Assembly: GCA_964455525.1 (NCBI GenBank)
Contig: CAYVWR010000002.1
Location: forward strand, 434,001 to 498,000
From: JAFDZV01 sp964455525
Lineage (GTDB): Bacteria > Bacteroidota > Ignavibacteria > OLB7
DNA length: 64,000 nucleotides
Direction of reading: 5' to 3'
Made by a program: the position numbers and the translations under genes. Positions 26,640-36,154 of this stretch are shown here, piece after piece; the stretch's first letter is position 1, and each line of letters starts with the position of its first letter. The notes below the pieces were generated by a model. The model worked only from the letters and a program-made list of their open reading frames with translations. It searched no databases and had not been told where the DNA came from.

Positions 26640-27500
26640 TTGTCTGGGGCGCTCTGGCGCTTTCTTTTTGGCCCGTTCGGGCGTCTCCTTCCGTTCAGCT
26701 TCTGCAGGCCGCTTGCGCGTCCGGTTGCGGCGCTGCTCTGGTGGTGCGGGGTGCGGCGACAGGTGACGCTTCGCAATCTTGCCCTGGCGATGGGAGATCG
26801 TAGCGAGGGCGAGCGCCGCCGAATAGGCCGGGCCTCGCTGCATAACCTTCTGACGGTATACCTGGAGCTTCTTACCCTGCGTTATGTGAGCGACACGGAA
26901 CTGCGGCGCTGCATCCACGTGGAGAACCTCGAACTGCTACGGCAGATAGGCGATGAAGGGGCCATCCTCCTCTCAGGACATTTTGGCAACTGGGAACTTC
27001 TGGCCCTCGGGGCGGCGGCCATCTCCGAAGTGCCGTTTGCCATTATCATCAAAGAACAGCACGATTATGGTCAGCTTTCGCTGACACGGACCGTTCGCGG
27101 CAATACTCTTATCCCCACCGGACGCGCAGCGCGCGAAGCAAGCGGCCTGCTGAAACGGGGAGGGGTGATTGCCATGCTGGCCGATCAGGCGGCGTCCGAG
27201 CAGGATGCGCTGGTGAAGATGTTTGGCCTTCCAACCTATACGTTTGCGGCGCCCGCACGCCTGGCGTTGCGCTACCGGCCTCGCGTTATCGCCGGATATG
27301 CAGTGCGCCAGGACGATGGGACATATCGTGTACGGCTGCGGGAGATATCGCATGCTGATCTGCCTGATACCCCGGAGGCGGCGCGGGTTCTGAGCCAGCG
27401 TTATACCGACGATCTGGAAGACGAGATCCGGCAGCATCCAGAGCAGTGGGTGTGGCAGCATCGTAAGTGGAAAAATTCGCCGGGAATACGCTATGACTGA
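26640..27500 (+). CDS. Lysophospholipid / lipid A lauroyl-type acyltransferase (LpxL/HtrB family)
   Basis: Inner-membrane acyltransferase of about 286 residues that adds a secondary acyl chain to lipid A or a related lipid. The catalytic HX4E motif is in LLSGHFGNWELLALG. Other family blocks are RRQVTLRNLALAMGD, LADQAASEQDALVKMFG and the C-terminal WVWQHRKWK. No ATG is available near the N-terminus. TTG 26640 gives a family-like start (SGALWRFLFGPFGRLLP), while TTG 26595 falls inside the preceding terminator hairpin. It overlaps the following glycosyltransferase by 8 nt, indicating one lipid A/LPS operon. Confidence 0.9.
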   Translation: MSGALWRFLFGPFGRLLPFSFCRPLARPVAALLWWCGVRRQVTLRNLALAMGDRSEGERRRIGRASLHNLLTVYLELLTLRYVSDTELRRCIHVENLELLRQIGDEGAILLSGHFGNWELLALGAAAISEVPFAIIIKEQHDYGQLSLTRTVRGNTLIPTGRAAREASGLLKRGGVIAMLADQAASEQDALVKMFGLPTYTFAAPARLALRYRPRVIAGYAVRQDDGTYRVRLREISHADLPDTPEAARVLSQRYTDDLEDEIRQHPEQWVWQHRKWKNSPGIRYD

Positions 27501-28500
27501 TCGGCTGCTTGTGGTGCAGAGCGGATTTCTGGGGGATGCGGTGCTTGCCAGCGGCATGGTGCGCGGGCTTGCCGCCGCGGTCCCCGAGGCAGAGATAGGG
27601 CTGGCCGTGCGCGCCGAATTTGCCGAGCTGTTTCATGGCTATCCGGGGCTGTGGCGGCTGCATGGGTTCGATAAACGGAGCCGCGAGGGGACCGCATCGC
27701 TTATTGCCGAGCTGCGTGATGCCGGATATGGCACGGCGCTTCTTGCGCATCGCTCCTTCCGCTCCGCCTATATCGCCAGACGGGCCGGTATCCCCAGAAG
27801 GGTCGGGTTTCGTCAGAGCGATGCTGCATGGCTGCTTACCGATAAGGTGGAATACATCATCGCCGCGCATGAGACCGATCGCAATGCCTCGCTGCTGGAG
27901 CGGATCGGTATCAAGGTTGCAGCCGGGAACCGTCGTGCCCGCCTGTTTCCCGATGCGGAGGAACTGGCGGCCATTCAGGAGCGTTGTGGTGGGATGGGAG
28001 AGATCGTTGTTATGGCCCCTGGCTCGGTATGGCCCACAAAGCGATGGACGACCGAGGGGTATGCCGATGTGGCACGGCGGCTGCGTGCGAAGGGCTATCG
28101 TGTGCTGCTGATTGGAAGCCGTGGGGAACGGGATCTCTGCCTTGCTATTGCCGCCCAGGGGGGGCTTGCTCCATCGGAGGTGCTCTGTGGCGATCTGACG
28201 CTACGGGAAACTCTGGCGCTGATAACGATCGCCTGTCGGGTTCTTGCCAACGATAGCGCCCCGCTGCATCTGGCCGAGAGCGTGGGAACGCCGGTGACGG
28301 CCATGTTCGGCCCTACGGTGCCGGAGTTTGGCTTCGGCCCAGTGGCCGGGCACTCCGCTGTGATTGAGCTTGGCGGCCTTCCCTGTCGCCCATGCGGCAT
28401 TCATGGCGCGGAACGATGCCCGATTGGTACACACGAATGCATGACTGGCATCTCCGTTGCGGATGTGCTTGCCTCGGTGGGCGGCTCTCCTGTAGCGTAA
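27493..28500 (+). CDS. Glycosyltransferase family 9 (LPS heptosyltransferase type)
   Basis: 335 residues with the GT-B fold of RfaF/WaaF-type ADP-heptose:LPS heptosyltransferases. The N-terminus LLVVQSGFLGDAVLASGMVRGL, the nucleotide-sugar region (MAPGSVWPTKRWTTEGYADVARRL), LANDSAPLHLAESVGTPVTAMFGPTVPEFGFGP and a Cys-containing GLPCRPCGIHGAERCPIGTHECM are typical. It is translationally coupled to the acyltransferase (8-nt overlap), consistent with LPS core assembly on the cytoplasmic face. The exact acceptor cannot be told from sequence. Confidence 0.93.
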   Translation: MTDRLLVVQSGFLGDAVLASGMVRGLAAAVPEAEIGLAVRAEFAELFHGYPGLWRLHGFDKRSREGTASLIAELRDAGYGTALLAHRSFRSAYIARRAGIPRRVGFRQSDAAWLLTDKVEYIIAAHETDRNASLLERIGIKVAAGNRRARLFPDAEELAAIQERCGGMGEIVVMAPGSVWPTKRWTTEGYADVARRLRAKGYRVLLIGSRGERDLCLAIAAQGGLAPSEVLCGDLTLRETLALITIACRVLANDSAPLHLAESVGTPVTAMFGPTVPEFGFGPVAGHSAVIELGGLPCRPCGIHGAERCPIGTHECMTGISVADVLASVGGSPVA

Positions 28501-28560
28501 ATGAGTATTGCGCCGTACGCGTTGTGGTACGAGCCGATGTGTAGAATCGCATATTAACCT

Positions 28561-28803
28561 ATGAACGGGTATCTCGGCATGCATCATCCGGTAGCCTTGC
28601 CTGTGTCGCCTCTGGTCTTTCTGAAGCGTTATGTTATGGCGCTTGCGCTGGCCGCTGTGCTGGCCGCCGTGGAGGTGGACAGGCCCGGAGGGCGTAGCGA
28701 GCCGGCACCGATCGTCCTGACCGTTGGTGCCGCCCCTCCCCGTCTGCCCAGGATTCGTCCGTATCGTGCACATTATCGTCGCAGAAGAGGGCACCGCCGC
28801 TGA
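28561..28803 (+). CDS. Small hypothetical protein, uncertain
   Basis: An 80-residue frame starting at ATG 28561, 60 nt after the glycosyltransferase. It has one hydrophobic stretch (VMALALAAVLAAVEV) and a Pro/Arg-rich basic end (RPYRAHYRRRRGHRR). Its codons are GC-rich at third positions, like the neighbouring genes, but no family is recognised and opposite-strand frames are also open. It could be a small membrane-associated protein or non-coding. Confidence 0.3.
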   Translation: MNGYLGMHHPVALPVSPLVFLKRYVMALALAAVLAAVEVDRPGGRSEPAPIVLTVGAAPPRLPRIRPYRAHYRRRRGHRR

Positions 28804-28937
28804 GGCATGATTGGTATTGGCCGCGCCTGTTCGTAGTTTTGCCCCGCTTCCTATCAAGTCCGCGTCCCACTCCCGCGCGGATTATCCTTCTCATCCCGCC
28901 GCATCAACGCGTCGGCATATTATTGATCAGTAGAACG

Positions 28938-31583
28938 TTGGCTATAACGTACCGTCTGCTGCCAGTCCTTGCATTGCTTTTTGTGCTGGCAGCCTCCTCC
29001 ATGCTTGCACAGAATCAGCCGAAGGGTTTTCTGGCCTCGCCTCCGTCGCCGGATAAGAGCGTGTATTCGTCGCTTACCTCGGCGTCAACCCGTACTGCGA
29101 TCTCATTGAACGGCACCTGGCAGGTCTCTCGCGATGGCGGGGATGCCTGGGAGAGTGTGCAGAATCCAAGCTCGTTTAACGACGAGGCCAATCTGCTGTT
29201 CCGGCGCAGTTTTCAGATACCTCCGTCGATGCTTCAGAATTATCGGTGGAAGCTGGTCTGCTATGGCGTGCAGTATCAAAGCACCATCACCATCAACGGG
29301 CAATTCGTAACGCAGCACGAAAGCGGCATGCCGTTTACGATCAATGTGCCGGAAGGGGTGAAGCTTGCCGCCACCAATACCATTCAGGTGGAGGTTACCA
29401 ATCGCCTCGATTATACCTCCACGGTTCCGCTTCGGAAGCTGCTCCTAGGAAATCGTACCTATGGCGGCGTCTTCCGTGATATGATCCTGGTGGGCGTTCC
29501 CCGTGTCTGGGTGGATGATGTGCGGTTTGAGACCGTTTTGAACGGATCGAATGCGGAGGCCAGGTTCAAGGTGCAGGTTGTCTCATCGGCCATCAAAGGG
29601 ATGAGCGTAGGAGGGATGGTCGGCGATAGCAGCCAGGCACGGCTTACGATCCCGGAGGACCGTGCGGATTTCGACATGGAGGTTGTGATCCGCCGTCCCG
29701 CGTTCCACGATACGATCCCGGCGCAGGAGGTGGCGCGTGGTGCGCAGACGTTCACCCTGGAGAGCAAGCGTACGGCTACGGTTGGGCTGAACCTGGCTGT
29801 AAGCAACCCGGAACTATGGGGCCCCGGCTTTCCGAGGTTGTACGAGGCGGTGATGCGGGTGCGCTACCGTGGTGTGCTTATCGACGAGCAGGTGATGAAG
29901 GTCGGATTCCGCACTCTGGCGGTGAAGGGGGCGGAAGTGCTGCTGAACGGCATGCCTATCACCGTCAAGGGGATCACGTATCTGGAGGATTCCAAAGATT
30001 ACGGGGCCTCGCTCCCCTACGAGCTGATGCGTCGCGATGTGCAGGCGATCAAGGATATGGGGGCAAATGTCGTTCGCTTCGCCGATGGGGTCCCGCATCC
30101 GTATCTGCTGGAGTTGTGCGATGAGATGGGGGTGATGGCGTTTGTCGATATCTCTATCGGAACGCCCCCGGCATCGCTCTTCGGCGATGAAAGTTACCTG
30201 AAACGTTCGCTCGATCGGGTGAAGTTTGCTATCGAGGAGGGGGGAAGCAATACATGTGTGGTGGCATACGGGCTGAGCGCTACGATACCCGGCGAGAGCA
30301 GCAGCGCGCTTGCAGCGGTGAAACGTCTGCGTAATCTTGTCGATTCGGTCGATCATCGCCTCTTCTACTTCTCTGCCACCAGTTGGAATAACCCGGAACT
30401 GCGGCGCCTGGCCGATATCGCTGGCCTGACCGCCTTCGATGTCGATCCGGCCAAGGTGCGTGAGATGATCGTTCGTGCTCGTACGGAGCTGCATGGTGAG
30501 CGGCCGCTTGTGATGCTTAACTATGGCAAGTTCGTTCAGCTCGGCAATCATAGCGGCCATAAAGACCCGATATCGATCGAGGCACAGGCGAAGTTCATCG
30601 GCGATATCTTCAATATCCTGATGGAGACCGAGTCGGCCGGGGGTATCTACTGGTCGTTCAATGACTATCGTACCGATCGTCCGATACTTACTGTCAACAA
30701 CATCGATCAGTATCTGGCAACCTGCGGCGTCTATGGTCTGGACCGTGAACTGCGGCAGAGCGCTACACTGCTTGCGGCGCTGTATACCGATCAGAAAACC
30801 CCGGATGTGCTGATCGGCGACTACACGCCCCCATCCACAGTGCTTTTCATCGCCACCGGGATCGGCTGCGCCATCGTCTTTCTGCTGCTGATTAATAGCT
30901 CCCGCCGGTTCCGCGAGAATGTGTTCCGTGCACTTCTGCGTCCCTATAATTTTTATGCGGACATCCGCGATCAGCGCATCCTTTCCAACGTGCAGACCAC
31001 CGTTCTGGGCATAGTGGTTGCCGTTACGTTTGCTGTGATCGTCGCATCACTCTGTTATTACTACAGGATGGACGAGGGATTCGATGCCACGCTGAGCGCT
31101 ATCGTTACCTCGGATACGATCAAGGAGTTTCTGAACTACGTCATCTGGCGGCCAACGCTTTCGGTTATCGTGTTCACGGTGTTCTTTTTCCTGCTTCTGC
31201 TTCTGGTGGCCTTCCTTATCCGGGTCTGTGCGGCCTTTGTCCGCAACCGCATCTTTTTCACCGATGCCTATATCATCGCTGTATGGGGCGCGCTGCCGGT
31301 GCTGCTGCTTATCATTCCAGCCATGATCCTCTACCGTGCGCTTGGCGTGCCGGGCGCCGGGGTTATAACGTTCTCGGTGATGACCCTGGTGGTATTATGG
31401 ATGATCTACCGTGTGCTTCGTGGCACCGCCGTAATCTACGATGTGCGTCCGCTGAAGGTGTATGGTTATGCCATCGGCTCGGTGGTCGCTCTGCTGCTTG
31501 TGCTTATCGTGACCTCCGGCGAGACAAGCGCTACGCTCAGCTATCTGCGCGAGGGAATCGGGGGGTTATATAGCGGGCGCTAG
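28938..31583 (+). CDS. GH2-like pseudoenzyme with C-terminal multi-pass membrane domain
   Basis: About 881 residues. TTG 28938 gives a clean signal peptide (AITYRLLPVLALLFVLAASSMLAQ); no ATG is available and TTG 28839 is an alternative. The order is: sugar-binding jelly-roll (LNGTWQVSRDGG, LLFRRSFQIP, TINGQFVTQHESG), an Ig-like domain, and a TIM barrel (EVLLNGMPITVKGITY, RRDVQAIKDMGANVVRFADGVPHPYLLELCDEMGVMAFVD, GGIYWSFNDYRTDRP). This is the glycoside hydrolase family 2 plan. The acid/base NE site reads CVVAYGLSATIPG (about residue 440), and the nucleophile site, normally TEYG, reads LNYG (about 527), so both catalytic glutamates appear lost. From about residue 632, five or six transmembrane helices follow. 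It is probably a carbohydrate-binding envelope protein rather than a hydrolase. Confidence 0.85.
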   Translation: MAITYRLLPVLALLFVLAASSMLAQNQPKGFLASPPSPDKSVYSSLTSASTRTAISLNGTWQVSRDGGDAWESVQNPSSFNDEANLLFRRSFQIPPSMLQNYRWKLVCYGVQYQSTITINGQFVTQHESGMPFTINVPEGVKLAATNTIQVEVTNRLDYTSTVPLRKLLLGNRTYGGVFRDMILVGVPRVWVDDVRFETVLNGSNAEARFKVQVVSSAIKGMSVGGMVGDSSQARLTIPEDRADFDMEVVIRRPAFHDTIPAQEVARGAQTFTLESKRTATVGLNLAVSNPELWGPGFPRLYEAVMRVRYRGVLIDEQVMKVGFRTLAVKGAEVLLNGMPITVKGITYLEDSKDYGASLPYELMRRDVQAIKDMGANVVRFADGVPHPYLLELCDEMGVMAFVDISIGTPPASLFGDESYLKRSLDRVKFAIEEGGSNTCVVAYGLSATIPGESSSALAAVKRLRNLVDSVDHRLFYFSATSWNNPELRRLADIAGLTAFDVDPAKVREMIVRARTELHGERPLVMLNYGKFVQLGNHSGHKDPISIEAQAKFIGDIFNILMETESAGGIYWSFNDYRTDRPILTVNNIDQYLATCGVYGLDRELRQSATLLAALYTDQKTPDVLIGDYTPPSTVLFIATGIGCAIVFLLLINSSRRFRENVFRALLRPYNFYADIRDQRILSNVQTTVLGIVVAVTFAVIVASLCYYYRMDEGFDATLSAIVTSDTIKEFLNYVIWRPTLSVIVFTVFFFLLLLLVAFLIRVCAAFVRNRIFFTDAYIIAVWGALPVLLLIIPAMILYRALGVPGAGVITFSVMTLVVLWMIYRVLRGTAVIYDVRPLKVYGYAIGSVVALLLVLIVTSGETSATLSYLREGIGGLYSGR

Positions 31584-31623
31584 AAACTCGGCCTGTTGAC
31601 GACGCGGGCGGCAAGTATAATGA

Positions 31624-31662
31624 ACAACGCCCCCGGCACCATAGATGTGCCGGGGGCGTTGT
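31624..31662 (+). terminator. Long perfect hairpin after the GH2-like gene
   Basis: A perfect 16-bp stem ACAACGCCCCCGGCAC (31624-31639) / GTGCCGGGGGCGTTGT (31647-31662) closes a 7-nt loop about 40 nt after the stop codon. No T-run follows. It is probably a transcript 3' end. Confidence 0.6.
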
Positions 31663-31864
31663 GCGTATCGGTTGGTCCCCTCCATCGCTTTCGCTCTCCC
31701 CATCGCAGGGGGCGGGCAGATGCTGCGTTGCCACTGTGCGTGCTGAAAGACCATGTGCGTTTAGATTACCTTGATGGCGGTGGCACCAGCTTTAGCTGCA
31801 TACGGCATGGTGGTGTGCGTATATTATCCTCGTCAGTATACGTCACCACAAAGCCTTGACTGTT

Positions 31865-32662
31865 ATGCTAGGAAGAAAACTTCACCTCATTATTGTAGGT
31901 GTACTGACTCTGGCTAGCCTTTCGCTATCGTTGATTACGGAGGTCCCCAGGGTCTTCAATAAGACGCCTGAAACAGCACTTATCACCACCCTCTGGGATT
32001 ACCGGATGGTCCTGACCGATCGCCAGTTGTTCTGGGCGAAGGTAGGTGGGATTGCATTTATAGTCCTGGTTACGGTAGTTGTCCAGTACCGCCAGGTATA
32101 CAAGCCGTTTCTGAAGTTCGATGACCTCCGCATAGGGGCGTTCAAGCAGGTCTTCGGACCGGAATTGGACAAGCTGCGGCGGAATCTCTCGGGTGATATC
32201 CACTTCAGCATTATGCGGAGCACAAGCTATCTGAAGATTTCGAGATTTATCCAGATCGGGCGGCTGGTCCCAATCTATCATTACGGGTTCTCGAACGAGG
32301 ACCGCGATCGCTCGCTTTCGTACTGGTTCATCCGGTTGTTTGCATACGAGCGCAGCGAGGGAGTCGGGGGAGCGGCATTTCTCCGGGAACATGGTCTTAT
32401 CGTCGATCTCCGCGATCCTATGGTGCAGCAGCAGCATCTCAGAGGCAGAAAACTGGCCTTGAACAAGGATGTGCGGCTGGTGATGAGCTTCCCGGTAATC
32501 AAGTGGAGCGGGACCAGATATCGCTGTGTGGGCGTCGTCAGCGTCGATATGCGCAATGATGAGGTTGCCACACGTTTGTTCTCCGAGAGTCCGTTGCGCC
32601 GTCTGGAAAAACTGGCGCAATATTTTCAGGATTGTACCGAGTACGTTTCTTTATGGTTATAA
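31865..32662 (+). CDS. Membrane-anchored hypothetical protein, possible GAF-like soluble domain
   Basis: 265 residues from ATG 31865; an upstream TTG at 31856 adds only three residues. Two transmembrane helices (about 7-25 and 58-78) precede a soluble domain of about 185 residues. Its last part (VRLVMSFPVIKWSGTRYRCVGVVSVDMRNDE) has the strand pattern of a GAF domain, which suggests ligand sensing, but this is a resemblance in pattern only. No catalytic output domain is present. A small frame starts 52 nt downstream. I do not recognise the family. Confidence 0.7.
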   Translation: MLGRKLHLIIVGVLTLASLSLSLITEVPRVFNKTPETALITTLWDYRMVLTDRQLFWAKVGGIAFIVLVTVVVQYRQVYKPFLKFDDLRIGAFKQVFGPELDKLRRNLSGDIHFSIMRSTSYLKISRFIQIGRLVPIYHYGFSNEDRDRSLSYWFIRLFAYERSEGVGGAAFLREHGLIVDLRDPMVQQQHLRGRKLALNKDVRLVMSFPVIKWSGTRYRCVGVVSVDMRNDEVATRLFSESPLRRLEKLAQYFQDCTEYVSLWL

Positions 32663-32714
32663 TTCGGGCGAATGCCTGGTGTGGAGCCATACGTCACTCA
32701 AACATTCATCACCA

Positions 32715-32936
32715 ATGAACAGGGTTGTAAGTATTCAGCAATCGGAACCGGGACTCTATGTCATCACGTTCCAGCGATCTGGGGCGGAGCCGGTCGGCAA
32801 GATACTCGAAGCGATCGCCAACCCGCCGATCGATCCTATGGATCGGTCGGTACCAAACGGCGTGGGGCCGGGATGCCCGGAGGATGTGCGCTCGTTACAG
32901 CGCCCAACGCGTAAAAACAGCCGGCGAAAACGATAA
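32715..32936 (+). CDS. Small hypothetical protein
   Basis: A 73-residue frame (MNRVVSIQQSEPGLYVITFQ to RPTRKNSRRKR) 52 nt downstream of the membrane-anchored protein and in the same orientation. The N-terminal half looks like two beta strands and a helix (GKILEAIANPP), and the tail is basic. Its codon usage resembles the neighbours. It could be a partner of the preceding gene. No homology was recognised. Confidence 0.4.
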   Translation: MNRVVSIQQSEPGLYVITFQRSGAEPVGKILEAIANPPIDPMDRSVPNGVGPGCPEDVRSLQRPTRKNSRRKR

Positions 32937-33655
32937 CATATCATCTGCCGCCATTTCCTATCCCCCCCAGTACTGGTGATGACGTGATATCCCGTACAAC
33001 GAGAAAGCCCCGTCTGGTAAGCCGTTGCGCCCTATGATTGTGGAACATCGCTCCGTTGCGATAGGTCCTGGTACGATACGCCCCTCTGTGTATCTCCATG
33101 GGGTTGTTATCTCCTCGACCGGTGACCGCAGGGTTACGCCTTGCATGATGCTGCACTGTGCTATTGCAGAACGGTCTGGCATGGCCTCGCCATGGATGCA
33201 GGGTAATCGGCCTGGCATCCCTGTGTGACAGGTGTTGCATGGAATATTCACCAGGAGTTCCTTGTGTGGCTGGTCAGGCCGATGATACGATATCCCCTAC
33301 TGCCATATGGGCGTCAGGACGTCTGCGCCAGCATGGCGTAAAGCATGAGCATTTGATTTGATATGCTGCTAAGCGGTGGCTGCCGAGCCGACCGGAGGAA
33401 TCCGGGAAGCAGGCATCCTCCCCCCATCCACCATGCCTTTTGATACCTTCACCTCTCACCGTTTCGTAATCATAATGAGGGCTGCCATGGCCGATTCTCC
33501 TGCCGTATGGGCCGGTCGCAGCCGTGCGCCTGAATTTCGCGTTGTGATCTTTCCACCTGTGGCAGCGTCTATACCAAAGCGGGAATACCGTGCGCTGCAT
33601 TCGTTCCGGCATGGAGCGCGCTCTGCCGGGATCGTACCGTGCGCTGGAAGTTGCG
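32937..33655. other. Intergenic stretch, no supported gene
   Basis: About 720 nt between the small + strand frame and the minus-strand gene. Short frames exist on both strands but none has family resemblance or a consistent codon pattern. I see no tRNA, repeat array or mobile-element end. Confidence 0.4.
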
Positions 33656-34156
33656 CTATCGCTCGTCGGCGGGAACCCACATCAGATGGCCGGATTTCTG
33701 CGATGCCGTTGCCAGCGTCGGCGCCCGATTGATCTCCGCAAGCTTGGTGCGCCCCGATTCTGAGAGCCTGGCAACAGGAAGAACAAGGCCGGTAGGGGAG
33801 GTGGGGTCGAATCGTAACGCGGTAAGCTCAACATACCCCAGAAGCATCGACCACTCGCGTATCCAGCGCACCCGTGCTGGTGGATGCTGCGAAAGACGGT
33901 CGATCACCGCCTCGCCGTTTGCTTCACGCAGGGTCAGACGAAGCAATTCCATGTAGTCGGCCTCGGACATCTGATGCAGGGGCATCGGAAGCTCCATGAA
34001 GATAGTAGGATGGGGGATAGATTCCGCGATGCCATGCATGGACTGTTCTGCCGAAGGTCTCACGGCTCTATCATGCTGAAGTATATCGTCCTGCGACGAA
34101 AGAAGCCAGATGTAATCGCCGATGGCGCCCATTGTTTTTGCTCCCTGTGTGGCCAT
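33656..34156 (-). CDS. Hypothetical protein on the minus strand
   Basis: The only minus-strand gene I support: 166 residues from ATG 34156, or 158 from ATG 34132 (MGAIGDYIWLLSSQDD). Codon usage on this strand is like the neighbouring genes. The sequence mixes helices (ADYMELLRLTLREANGEAVIDRL, PARVRWIREWSMLLGYVEL) and ends MWVPADER. There is no signal peptide and no transmembrane segment, so it is probably cytoplasmic. The family is not recognised. It is surrounded by non-coding DNA, and its 5' end faces the chemosensory cluster, making it divergent to cheR. Confidence 0.55.
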   Translation of the reverse strand: MATQGAKTMGAIGDYIWLLSSQDDILQHDRAVRPSAEQSMHGIAESIPHPTIFMELPMPLHQMSEADYMELLRLTLREANGEAVIDRLSQHPPARVRWIREWSMLLGYVELTALRFDPTSPTGLVLPVARLSESGRTKLAEINRAPTLATASQKSGHLMWVPADER

Positions 34157-34598
34157 AGGGTGGTGGCAGTACGTTCCATCGGCAGAACCCCTTGCTCTGA
34201 TGTGCTGGGATCGGCCTTGGATCTCCGCCTTTCTGTTTTTGGTGCTCTTCTTTCGGCGGGTATCCCTGTTTAACTATATTCAGCCCGTCCAGAGTTCCTG
34301 TCGCGGTTTCTATCAGTTCTCCAGCCACGCAAGGTGCCTTTCCGGCTTCGACCTTGGTATCTCGTCGCAGTGCTTCACCTCTGGACACAGAACCGGCATG
34401 CTCGCGGCGTCCTCTCTGATCTGTGCAATGCCATGTGGGCCTGTCGGCACCGAGGCCCTGCCATGCGGGGGCGGGGCTGTGCCACATCCCGCATAGCGTC
34501 CAGGCATTGCGGGCCATCGTCGGCGCGATGCCGATACACAGGAATGGCAGGGGCGATGATGGCCTGGTCCGGGCCACATCCGATAGTTCTCCAACGAA
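34157..34598. other. Intergenic region upstream of the chemosensory cluster
   Basis: About 440 nt between the divergent minus-strand gene and cheR. It presumably holds both promoters. I could not assign promoter boxes and see no hairpin or repeat worth calling. Confidence 0.4.
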
Positions 34599-36137
34599 AT
34601 GATCTCCTCCTCACAGCTACATGCCAGCGACGAGCTGCTCGATCGGCTTTGCACGCTTATCGCCGAGCGGATCGGCATCCGCACGACCGATTATGATCGC
34701 TCCGCGCTCGCCGCCGCTGTCGATGAACGGTCGCGTGCGCTCGGGATGGCCGGACCCTGGGAGTATCTCCGTATGCTCGGCAACGATGCTTCGGGCACGG
34801 AGGAGGAATGGCGGCGCATCGTCTTGCGGATAACAAATGGCGAAAGCTATTTCTTCCGCGATCATGGGCAGATCGCGCTTCTCCGGGAGACCATCCTTCC
34901 CGAGCTTATACGGCGGCGGGCGGAGGAACGGACGCTTCGTATCTGGAGCGCCGGATGCTCAACCGGCGAGGAACCCTATTCGCTGGCGATACTGCTGGCC
35001 GAGCTTCTTCCTGATCTGCACAGATGGAATATCATGCTGCTTGGCACTGACATCAACCCGGAATTTCTGGAGCGTGCGCGGCATGCGAGATTCAACCAAT
35101 GGTCGTTCAGAATGGTGGAGCCGGGCCTGCATGCCCGCTATTTCCATGAACGTGACGGGCTTTGGGAGCTTGATGCCATGCTGCGATCGCTGGTGAGGTT
35201 CGAGCGCTGGAATCTGCTGCGCGATGGGACGCCAACCCGTCAGATCGGTGGGCAGGGATTTGACCTTATAGTCTGCCGGAACGTGTTTATCTATTTCGAT
35301 CGTACCGCTGTGGCGACGGTGCTTCACGGGTTTACCGGCGCGCTTGCCGGGGATGGATATCTGATGACCGGCCACAGCGAGCTTACCGGAATCCCCATCG
35401 ATGGGCTTCAGACGCTCCGCTATCCGGGATCGCTTGTGTATCAGCGCCAGATACAGCCGCATGCCATGCCTGTTGCCGTCAATCGTTCCGAACGACTGGC
35501 GGCGGCTGCCGATAAACCGCAACCGGGCATTTCCGTAACCGCAGATCTGTTCAGCGGGGCCTCCAGCGCCGTTCCGGTTGCGGGCGTCGTTTCCAAAAGC
35601 CCCGCTGCCGGGCCAGCCGATGGGGCCGACATATGTATCCGGGATGTCGAGGCATCGCTACGCGATGGAGACTATGCCGAGGTGATACGCCGTGGCGAGC
35701 CGCTTGTGCGGCAGTTCCCCCATCATGCCGCTCTCCGTTCGTGTCTTGCGCTTGCCTATGCCAATCGAGGGGAGTACGGCCTGGCTGAGATGCACTGCCG
35801 TGCTGCGCTCGAGGCAAGCAGCTTCGAGGTTGTGCCATATCATATCCTGGCGCAGATCGCCGAGGAACGAGGCGATCGTGCCGAAGCCAGGGGGCTGCTT
35901 CGCACGGTGCTCTATCTGGCTCCGTCGTCGGTTGCCGCCTATCTCCATCTTGCCGATCTGTATGATGCCGAGAACGATAAAGGCCGGGCGCGCAACGCAC
36001 GAATCAGCGCGCTGGATATTCTGCGATCCACCAAGAGCACGGCTGTTGTTCCGATGCTGGAGGAGTTTACCGTCGCGGAGCTGAGCGAGCATCTTCGCGC
36101 CCTTCTCGGCGACCAGCATTCCTCCAATCAACCTTGA
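34599..36137 (+). CDS. cheR: CheR-type chemoreceptor methyltransferase with C-terminal TPR region
   Basis: 512 residues. The N-terminal all-alpha CheR_N is followed by the SAM-dependent domain: RITNGESYFFRDHGQIALL, LRIWSAGCSTGEEPYSLAILL (SAM-binding), LLGTDINPEFLERAR, FDLIVCRNVFIYFDR and GDGYLMTGHSELTG. After a Pro/Ala linker (about 285-345), the last 160 residues form TPR-like helices (EVIRRGEPLVRQFPHHAALRSCLALAYANRG, LAQIAEERGDRAEARGLLRTVLYLAP). CheR-TPR fusions are known from gliding and ACF/Tfp-type chemosensory systems. It methylates receptor glutamates with CheB as antagonist. It is the first gene of the cluster; cheW follows after 17 nt. Confidence 0.95.
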   Translation: MISSSQLHASDELLDRLCTLIAERIGIRTTDYDRSALAAAVDERSRALGMAGPWEYLRMLGNDASGTEEEWRRIVLRITNGESYFFRDHGQIALLRETILPELIRRRAEERTLRIWSAGCSTGEEPYSLAILLAELLPDLHRWNIMLLGTDINPEFLERARHARFNQWSFRMVEPGLHARYFHERDGLWELDAMLRSLVRFERWNLLRDGTPTRQIGGQGFDLIVCRNVFIYFDRTAVATVLHGFTGALAGDGYLMTGHSELTGIPIDGLQTLRYPGSLVYQRQIQPHAMPVAVNRSERLAAAADKPQPGISVTADLFSGASSAVPVAGVVSKSPAAGPADGADICIRDVEASLRDGDYAEVIRRGEPLVRQFPHHAALRSCLALAYANRGEYGLAEMHCRAALEASSFEVVPYHILAQIAEERGDRAEARGLLRTVLYLAPSSVAAYLHLADLYDAENDKGRARNARISALDILRSTKSTAVVPMLEEFTVAELSEHLRALLGDQHSSNQP

Positions 36138-36154
36138 TCGCACGATCGATCCGT

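Noticed and set aside
34071..34577. A 168-codon minus-strand frame between the minus-strand gene and cheR
   Set aside because: Its composition is rich in Cys, Trp, Pro and Arg without a fold-like pattern, and it overlaps the better-supported 33656-34156 gene in another frame.
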